Part shown: piece after piece, positions 58,000-64,000 of the stretch
Layout: the number at the start of each line of letters is the position of its first letter
Numbering within the stretch: the first letter of the stretch is position 1
Assembly: GCF_016862075.1 (NCBI RefSeq)
Contig: NZ_BOMG01000032.1
Location: 1-64,000, forward strand
Direction: 5' to 3'
From: Actinoplanes couchii
Lineage (GTDB): Bacteria; Actinomycetota; Actinomycetes; Mycobacteriales; Micromonosporaceae
Length of the DNA stretch: 64,000 bases
The notes under the pieces: model-generated
The model's input: only the letters and a program-made list of their open reading frames with translations
Database searches by the model: none
Told to the model about the DNA's origin: nothing
Translations under genes and position numbers: made by a program

Positions 58000-60909
58000 G
58001 TGTCCCGAATGCTCCGCAGAGTGCTGGCCGCGCTCTGCGCCGTCCCCCTGCTGCTCCTGTCCGACCTACCCGCCGCCCACGCGGCGACCACCGTCACCGT
58101 CTACTACCAGGCCCCCACCTCCTGGTCCGCGGCGAACCTCCACTACGCCCCGACCGGCGGCGCCTGGACGACAGCGCCCGGCGTCGCCATGAGCCCCTAC
58201 TCCGCGTGTGCCGGCTGGTTCGTCAAGCAGGTCGACCTCGGCACCGCGACCGGCCTGCAACTCGTCTTCAACAACGGTTCGGGCACCTGGGACAACAACT
58301 CCGGAAACAACTACAGCGCCGGTACGGGCACCATCACCGTCTCCGCCGGCGCCGTGAGCTCGGCGGTCCCCTGTGGAAGCAACGGCGCCAACACCGCGAC
58401 CGTGTACTACCGCACCACCTGGACCACGGCGTACCTGCACTTCGCACCGTCCGGCGGTTCGTGGACCCCGGTCCCCGGTGTGGTCATGAACGAACCGGCG
58501 TGCGCCGGATGGGTGCGCCGGACCGTCAGCCTCGGCACCGCCACCACCTGGGCCGCCACCTTCAACGACGGCGCCGGGACCTGGGACAGCAACGGCGGCC
58601 GGAATTACCCGCTGGGCACCGGCACGAGCACCGTCAGCGGCGGTGTGGTCACCGCGAACGCCGCGGATCCGTGTGCCGCCGCGCCGCCGGACACCACCGC
58701 GCCGTCCACGCCGGGCGGACTGACCGCGACCGCGGCGAACACCACCGTGACGCTCGGGTGGGACGCCTCGACCGACGACGTGGGCGTGGCCGGATACCGG
58801 ATCACCCGCGGGAGCACGGTGCTGAGCAGCTCGACCACGGCGTACACCGATCGCGGGCTGGCGGCGAACACCTCGTACACGTACCGGGTCCAGGCTCTCG
58901 ACGCGGCCGGAAACCTCTCCGCGGCCGCCTCGGCGACCGTGACCACCGGATCCGCCGCGCCCGCCCCCGCCGGAGGCGAGATGCTCGGTGGCGACCCGCG
59001 CAAGGACAGCATCTACTTCATCCTCACCGCCCGTTTCAACGACGGTGACAGCACCAACAACCGGGGCGGCAGTCAGCACGTCAAATCCGGGAACGCCGCC
59101 AACGACGACCCGATGTTCCGGGGCGATTTCAAGGGCCTGGTCGACAAGCTCGACTACATCAAAGGGCTCGGATTCTCCGCCGTCTGGATCACGCCGGTCG
59201 TGCTGAACCGCTCCGACTACGACTTCCACGGCTACCACGGATACGACTTCTACGAGGTCGATCCGCGGCTGGAGTCGGACGGCGCGTCCTATCAGGAACT
59301 CATCGACTCGGCCCACGCCAAGGGCCTGAAGATCTACCAGGACGTGGTCTTCAACCACACCTCCCGATGGGGCGCGAACGGTCTTTTCACCCCGACCGTC
59401 TACGGTGTCCGGGACAATCAGTGGAGCTGGTACTACAGCGAGAAGGCCGCCGGGAAGAAATACGACCCGCTGGCCGAGGACGCCAACGGGCGCACCTACA
59501 ACGGCGATCTGTGGAGCAGCACCGCACCGGCCGGGAACACCTGCCCGAACTACGGCACACCGACCGGCGGGAAGAGTCCCGAGGGATACACGCTCTACCA
59601 CTGCCAATGGCCGTCGCCGACCGCGAAGATGTTCCCGTCGAACCTCTTCCACCAGTGCTGGATCGGCAACTGGGAGGGTGAGGACGCCCGGTCCTGCTGG
59701 CTGCACGAGGACCTGGCCGACCTGAACACCGAGAACGCCGCGGTGCAGGACTACCTGATCGGGGCGTACCAGAAGTACATCGACATGGGCGTCGACGGAT
59801 TCCGGATCGACACCGCCGTACACATTCCGCGGGTCACCTGGAACCGCCGGTTCCTCCCCGCCCTGCAGAACCACCTGACCGCGAAATACGGCGCCACCAA
59901 GGCCAAGGACTTCTACATCTTCGGTGAGGTCGCCGCGTTCGTGAACGACAAGTGGAACCGGGGCTCGGTCAACCACTCCGCCCAGTTCTTCACCTGGAAG
60001 GAGCGGGCCACCTATTCCAGCGACGACGTGACGGCCGCGATCGAGCAGTTCGACTACGAGAACAACATGGGTACGGGTAATCAGCCGACCAGCACCAACG
60101 CATTCCTGAACGGCAACACCTATCACGCCCCGGACCACTCGAAGTTCTCCGGCATGAACATCATCGACATGCGGATGCACATGAACTTCGGGGACGCGTC
60201 GAACGCGTATCACAACGGCAAGGACTCGGACGACTCGGTCAACGACGCCACCTACAACGTGGTCTATGTGGATTCGCACGACTACGGGCCCAACAAATCG
60301 TCGGTACGGTACGCCGAGGGCACCGACGCGTGGGCCGAGAACATGGCGCTGATGTGGACGTTCCGCGGCATCCCGACGCTCTACTACGGCTCGGAGATCG
60401 AGTTCAAGGCCGGGCAGCGGATCGACTGCGGGCCGACCTGCCCGCTGGAGACCACCGGCCGCGCCTACTACGGCGGCCAGATCGCCGGGAACGTCACCGC
60501 CAGTGATTACGGCGTCGTCTCGTCGGCCACCGGCCAGGTCGCCACCACCCTGTCGAAACCGCTGGTCAAGCACCTGCAGCGGCTCAATCAGATCCGCCGG
60601 GCGGTGCCCGCGCTGCAGATGGGCCAGTACTCGACCGAGGGTGTCAGCGGCAACATGGCCTACAAGCGCCGCTACACCGCGAACGGCGTCGACAGTTTCG
60701 CCCTGATCACCGTCTCGAACGGGGCGACCTTCAGCGGCATCCCGAACGGCACCTACGTCGACGCGGTCACCGGCGACACCCGGACCGTCACCGGCGGCTC
60801 CCTCACCGTCGACCTCAACGCCAAGGGCAACCTGCGCGTCTACGTCCTCTCGACGAGCGCCACCCCGGCCCCCGGCCGGATCGGCTCAGCCACCACCTAT
60901 CTGAAGTGA
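58000..60909 (+). CDS. Secreted GH13 alpha-amylase with two CBM25 modules
   Basis: A 969-residue secreted amylase. Order: signal peptide cut after AHA (residue 28), two CBM25-type starch-binding modules (about 30-120 and 128-215, each with a YY-x-W/HF/YAP-x-GG-W pattern), a fibronectin type III module (about 230-320, PDTTAPSTPGGLTATA) and the GH13 domain (from about 330). Catalytic residues are Asp604 in GFRID, Glu643 in FGEV and Asp761 in VDSHD, where the usual NHD is SHD. The GTG at 58000 follows GGAGG; the in-frame extension to 57124 is a shadow. It should degrade starch or glycogen outside the cell. Confidence 0.93.
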   Translation: MSRMLRRVLAALCAVPLLLLSDLPAAHAATTVTVYYQAPTSWSAANLHYAPTGGAWTTAPGVAMSPYSACAGWFVKQVDLGTATGLQLVFNNGSGTWDNNSGNNYSAGTGTITVSAGAVSSAVPCGSNGANTATVYYRTTWTTAYLHFAPSGGSWTPVPGVVMNEPACAGWVRRTVSLGTATTWAATFNDGAGTWDSNGGRNYPLGTGTSTVSGGVVTANAADPCAAAPPDTTAPSTPGGLTATAANTTVTLGWDASTDDVGVAGYRITRGSTVLSSSTTAYTDRGLAANTSYTYRVQALDAAGNLSAAASATVTTGSAAPAPAGGEMLGGDPRKDSIYFILTARFNDGDSTNNRGGSQHVKSGNAANDDPMFRGDFKGLVDKLDYIKGLGFSAVWITPVVLNRSDYDFHGYHGYDFYEVDPRLESDGASYQELIDSAHAKGLKIYQDVVFNHTSRWGANGLFTPTVYGVRDNQWSWYYSEKAAGKKYDPLAEDANGRTYNGDLWSSTAPAGNTCPNYGTPTGGKSPEGYTLYHCQWPSPTAKMFPSNLFHQCWIGNWEGEDARSCWLHEDLADLNTENAAVQDYLIGAYQKYIDMGVDGFRIDTAVHIPRVTWNRRFLPALQNHLTAKYGATKAKDFYIFGEVAAFVNDKWNRGSVNHSAQFFTWKERATYSSDDVTAAIEQFDYENNMGTGNQPTSTNAFLNGNTYHAPDHSKFSGMNIIDMRMHMNFGDASNAYHNGKDSDDSVNDATYNVVYVDSHDYGPNKSSVRYAEGTDAWAENMALMWTFRGIPTLYYGSEIEFKAGQRIDCGPTCPLETTGRAYYGGQIAGNVTASDYGVVSSATGQVATTLSKPLVKHLQRLNQIRRAVPALQMGQYSTEGVSGNMAYKRRYTANGVDSFALITVSNGATFSGIPNGTYVDAVTGDTRTVTGGSLTVDLNAKGNLRVYVLSTSATPAPGRIGSATTYLK

Positions 60910-60924
60910 CACCCCGGCTCTGAG

Positions 60925-60972
60925 GTGACACCCCCGGCCCGGCGGCCCCCACACCGCCGGGCCGGGCGTCAC
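60925..60972. terminator. Bidirectional hairpin terminator
   Basis: CCCGGCCCGGCGG (60933-60945) pairs with CCGCCGGGCCGGG (60954-60966), flanked by GTGAC/GTCAC, between the convergent amylase and DUF5682 genes. The 3' flank is GTCACTT. Just before it a 16-base block containing the amylase stop is duplicated (60902-60917 and 60921-60937). Confidence 0.85.
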
Positions 60973-60982
60973 TTCCGGCCGG

Positions 60983-63766
60983 TCAGGCGCCGACCAGGTC
61001 CGCGACCCCCTCCACCGCTTGCGGGTACGCCTGGAGCAGCCCCGCCACCACCCCCGCGTCCGCACCGGACGCGGGCGCGACCGGCGCCCACTCCCCCGGG
61101 CACCCGAGCAACTCGGCCACCGCATCCGCCGCCGCCGGATACCCCGCCAGCAGCACCGTCACCGCTCCGGCCGGGCCCACCGGCGCCGCGGCCGACGAGG
61201 CCGGGCGGGAGCGGGCCGGAGCGTTCCACGGTGCCGTCCACGAGTCCAGAGCCGCCAGGCTGCCCGGGAACGTGCGCCCCGCCTCCCGGGTCAGCACCGG
61301 CACCAGCTCCGCCGCCTGCGATTTCAGCGTGGTGATCAGATTCGGTAGCCAGGGCAGCAGCACCGGGTCGGGCAGCTGCGCGAACACCCGGGACAGCGTC
61401 TCCACCACGAACGGCGCCAGCCGCGGCACCGGTTCCAGGGCCTGCACGAACCCGCTCACGTACTGCGGGACCGACGGCACCACCAGCGGGTTGGCCAGCA
61501 GGTCACCGACCCTGGTCCGCAGCTCGGCCAGCGGGAGCGCGCCGAGCTGGTGCAGCGCCGCCCAGAGCAGGGCCACCTTGGCCGGGGCCTCCGGGTGCGA
61601 CTGCCGGACCGCGATCTCCAGCTGGGTGCGGTCGCAACCCAGCGACAGGGCCAGACTCTCCATGCTGAACAGGAAGCCGAGCATCGCCCCGACCTGCCGG
61701 ACCCCGGTCTCCTCCTCGACGAAGGCGGTGGGCAGCAGGGTGCAGTAGTGCGCGTACCCCTCGGTGACGAACCGCTCGCACCAGGCCGGCAGCACCGGGG
61801 TGGTGGCCCGGTAGTGCCCGAGCAGCCGCCGGATCCGCCGCAGCACGTCCGGCGCGTCGTCGACGGTGCGCTCGGCCGCCAGCAGCTCGATCGCCCGGGC
61901 GCCCAGCTCGGCGGTGAGCCGTGGGCTCTCCAGGAAGAGCAGCGAGTTCTCCACCGCCTTGAGCGCGGTGGCGGCGGTCGCCTTCGGATCCCAGGCGTCC
62001 CGGCGCAGCCGCTGCTCGAGGACCTGCTCGACGGTGACACCCTCGTAGCCCAGCTCGATGATGCTGCGCTGGTGCCGGCCGATGTCGAGGTCCCAGCTCT
62101 CCTGGATGTGCTTCTCGCCGAGCTTGCGGCTGCCCATGATCGGGCGGACCGCGTTGTCCGGCAGCAGGTAGCGCAGCATCCAGAGCAGCTGGGAGCAGGC
62201 GGCCAGCTCGGGCCGGGCGTTCAGGTCGAGCAGCGCGCGCTGGATGCTGCGCTGTTCGAGGTTGAGCCCGAGCGGTTCGAGCCGGTCGTGCACGTCCCGC
62301 GCCAGCGGCGGCAGCGCCTCGTAGCCGACCTGGCCGACCCGGTCGCCGCCGAGCAGGATCTCGCACAGCCGGCGCACGTCGCGGCGGCCGGGCACGGTGT
62401 CCTTCTCGATGCAGGTGACCGCGGCGTCCTGGAAGTCGTAGGGCGTCGGCCGGGCCCGGCCCCGCATGCCGGCCAGCAGGATCGACGTCTCGAAGACGGC
62501 GATCGCGTCGGCGGTGCTGGACAGGTAACCGTTACGGCGGGCGAGCCGGACGATGTCCACACACCAGCCGCGCAGTTCCTCCTCGTCCAGCCCGTCCAGC
62601 GCCGGCGGGCCGGCCAGATAGCCGGTCAGGTGGTCGGTGACCACCTCGCCGGTGACGACCGGGGCGGGCAGCGCCTTCTTCGACTTGCGGGCCGCGCCCT
62701 TCTGCCCGTCCAGCCGGAACGGGGTGAGCCGGGACCGGCCTAGCTGTTTCTGCCAGGTGCCGGCGGCGATCGACACCGAGCCGGGCGCCAGCCCGAACTG
62801 GGACTCGATCGCCGAGTGGCTGGACGGGATCAGCCCGTACAACCAGGTGGTGCCGGTCCGTGGGGTGATCACGAAGTCCGGGGTGCCGGGCGCGGAGCCG
62901 GCCTCGGGCACCCGGCTCGCGGCGTGGAAGGCGCCGCAGATGTAGAGGCAGTCGGCCGGGTCGGCGCCGGACGCGGCGAGGTGCTCGCGGATCCGGGTCC
63001 ACATGTAGCGCTCGCGGTCCTCGTCACTGGCGAACCGCCGGGTGTCGTGCGGGGCCAGCCGCCGGAACAGGCTGCCGATCAGCACCATCACCTGCCGGTA
63101 GGTGTCGTGGTCGGCCCCGGCCAGCGGCTGCTCCACGTACTGGTCCCACCACTCCGACCAGTGCCGCACCCGGCCGTGGTGCAGCAGGTGCTCCTCCAGC
63201 TCGGCGAACCGTGGGCGCAGGTCGCCGATCTCCACCCCGACCGCGTCGCCGTGCAGGTCCTCCTCCGGCTCCGGGGTGTCGGCCGGCGACGCGACGTCGG
63301 GCTGCCACTGGAAGACGTGGTCGGTGGACCGGTCCACCAGGACCAGCTCGACGCCGGGAGTGTCCAGCGCGTACGAAATCGCCTGGTACTCCGCGGAGGC
63401 CTCGGTGATCGGCGCGATGACCGACAGCGGCGCCGACTCCTTGGGGAATCCGTCCAGCTCGGAGGCGAAGGCCTGCAGCGCCACCGGGAGCCGGCAGTTG
63501 CGCAGCTCGGTCAGCAGCGGCCGCATGTCCTCGCAGAGTTCCAGGTAGACGACCTTGGGCTGTTTCTCCCGCAGCCGCCGCAGCATGGCCAGGGCCGAGG
63601 CCGGCGAGTGGTGACAGACCGGGAAGATCTCCAGCGGCTCACGCAGGGCGTGGTCCACGTCGTCGACGATCCCGGCGAGGATCTCGGGCAGGGCCGCCGG
63701 GCCGTCCGCGAGAGCTTCCGCGGCGCCCAGCAACTGGTCCCGGAGCGGGTCGAAGGGACTGGTCAC
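60983..63766 (-). CDS. DUF5682 family protein 2
   Basis: A 927-residue protein related to the one at 2905-5217. FPVCHHSPASALAML has His52-His53 near the N-terminus, then VVYLELCEDMRPLL (Glu76, Arg82) and a second GxxH, ICGAFH, with His281. LELCEDMRPLL is strikingly like the E-x-C-x-x-R motif of TraB proteins, supporting the superfamily link. The long helical C-terminal part (about 400-900) is conserved in layout but not in motif. The GTG at 63766 overlaps the upstream stop as GTGA. The in-frame start at 63814 would overlap that gene further. It is the last gene of its operon. Confidence 0.85.
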   Translation of the reverse strand: MTSPFDPLRDQLLGAAEALADGPAALPEILAGIVDDVDHALREPLEIFPVCHHSPASALAMLRRLREKQPKVVYLELCEDMRPLLTELRNCRLPVALQAFASELDGFPKESAPLSVIAPITEASAEYQAISYALDTPGVELVLVDRSTDHVFQWQPDVASPADTPEPEEDLHGDAVGVEIGDLRPRFAELEEHLLHHGRVRHWSEWWDQYVEQPLAGADHDTYRQVMVLIGSLFRRLAPHDTRRFASDEDRERYMWTRIREHLAASGADPADCLYICGAFHAASRVPEAGSAPGTPDFVITPRTGTTWLYGLIPSSHSAIESQFGLAPGSVSIAAGTWQKQLGRSRLTPFRLDGQKGAARKSKKALPAPVVTGEVVTDHLTGYLAGPPALDGLDEEELRGWCVDIVRLARRNGYLSSTADAIAVFETSILLAGMRGRARPTPYDFQDAAVTCIEKDTVPGRRDVRRLCEILLGGDRVGQVGYEALPPLARDVHDRLEPLGLNLEQRSIQRALLDLNARPELAACSQLLWMLRYLLPDNAVRPIMGSRKLGEKHIQESWDLDIGRHQRSIIELGYEGVTVEQVLEQRLRRDAWDPKATAATALKAVENSLLFLESPRLTAELGARAIELLAAERTVDDAPDVLRRIRRLLGHYRATTPVLPAWCERFVTEGYAHYCTLLPTAFVEEETGVRQVGAMLGFLFSMESLALSLGCDRTQLEIAVRQSHPEAPAKVALLWAALHQLGALPLAELRTRVGDLLANPLVVPSVPQYVSGFVQALEPVPRLAPFVVETLSRVFAQLPDPVLLPWLPNLITTLKSQAAELVPVLTREAGRTFPGSLAALDSWTAPWNAPARSRPASSAAAPVGPAGAVTVLLAGYPAAADAVAELLGCPGEWAPVAPASGADAGVVAGLLQAYPQAVEGVADLVGA

Positions 63767-64000
63767 GACAGGGTCGCAATCGCCTGGCGGCCGCCCTCCA
63801 GGAAACCGGTCCACTCGCCGCTGTGCTCCTTGCTGCGCGGCTCGATCACGCCGTGCCAGTACTTGTTCAGAATCGCCAGGTCCTCCGGGCTGCGCCGGGC
63901 CAGCGAGCCGACCAGTGACGACGCCAGGGTCTGCGAGGTCAGGGTGGCGGCCCCGAAGAAGTTGCTGTGCAGGATCGCGTCCTCCAGCACACCGATCTGC
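63763..64000 (-). CDS. Unrecognised protein, C-terminal part only
   Basis: An open frame enters from the right edge and ends with TGA at 63765-63763, overlapping the DUF5682 start. The visible 78 codons encode VLEDAILHSNFFGAATLTSQ and ...WHGVIEPRSKEHSGEWTGFLEGGRQAIATLS, a helical segment I cannot assign. The GTG at 63990 is internal. Since MoxR ATPases and VWA proteins accompany DUF5682 elsewhere in the window, one of these could lie upstream, but this tail has no MoxR or VWA motif. Confidence 0.6.
   Translation of the reverse strand, partial: QIGVLEDAILHSNFFGAATLTSQTLASSLVGSLARRSPEDLAILNKYWHGVIEPRSKEHSGEWTGFLEGGRQAIATLS

Noticed and set aside
57124..60909. A 1261-residue amylase frame
   Set aside because: Residues before 58000 overlap the TetR gene in another frame; the signal peptide begins at GTG 58000.

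Overview
The window is about 72% GC by eye, with GTG and TTG starts, GGAGG-type ribosome binding sites, 1-14 base gene overlaps and many secreted Ala/Pro/Thr-rich proteins. Family content (MsiK-less sugar ABC operon, deazaflavin-dependent nitroreductase, leaderless promoters, DUF5691/DUF5682 proteins) points to a filamentous actinobacterium, most likely Micromonosporaceae such as Actinoplanes; the genus is an inference. I see no rRNA, tRNA, CRISPR array, transposase or prophage block.

Left edge to 6.3 kb: a tightly overlapping operon of a DUF5691 protein (cut by the window start), a MoxR-type AAA+ ATPase, a DUF5682 protein with two GxxH motifs like the TraB/ChaN superfamily, and a VWA (MIDAS) protein. 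A second DUF5682 gene closes the window at 61.0-63.8 kb, coupled to an unrecognised partial gene. From 6.4 to 25 kb lies a secretome-rich stretch: a methyltransferase, two membrane-anchored paralogues, three subtilisin-like S8 proteases, three IPT/TIG-domain secreted proteins and a small Cys-rich DUF1540 protein behind candidate iron boxes. Inside it, at 18.9-22.8 kb, is a four-gene unit: a Nudix/winged-helix (NrtR-like) protein behind a 12-3-12 palindrome, a J-domain/pseudokinase fusion, a second VWA protein and an adenylosuccinate-synthetase paralogue.

25-34.7 kb: a molybdopterin oxidoreductase with a flavin/NAD reductase, then a galactoside operon (GH42, two permeases, binding protein, GH36) facing a LacI repressor across two palindromic operators. 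34.9-42.6 kb: two DJ-1/PfpI-type proteins, an SDR/TetR divergon, a GDSL esterase, small membrane and lipoprotein genes. 42.6-54 kb: a hybrid histidine kinase, a PRPP synthetase, and ABC machinery with two very large FtsX-like permeases. 54-61 kb: divergent corA/pnuC sharing a symmetrical leaderless promoter, an MFS/TetR divergon and a secreted GH13 amylase with two CBM25 modules.

A recurring oddity is short tandem repeats. In genes the units are multiples of three (18, 30, 36 and 54 bp), so they expand proteins in frame (DUF5691, DUF5682, DJ-1 protein, SDR). Between genes they are 13, 18, 21 or 23 bp. Several gene 3' ends are duplicated including the stop codon.
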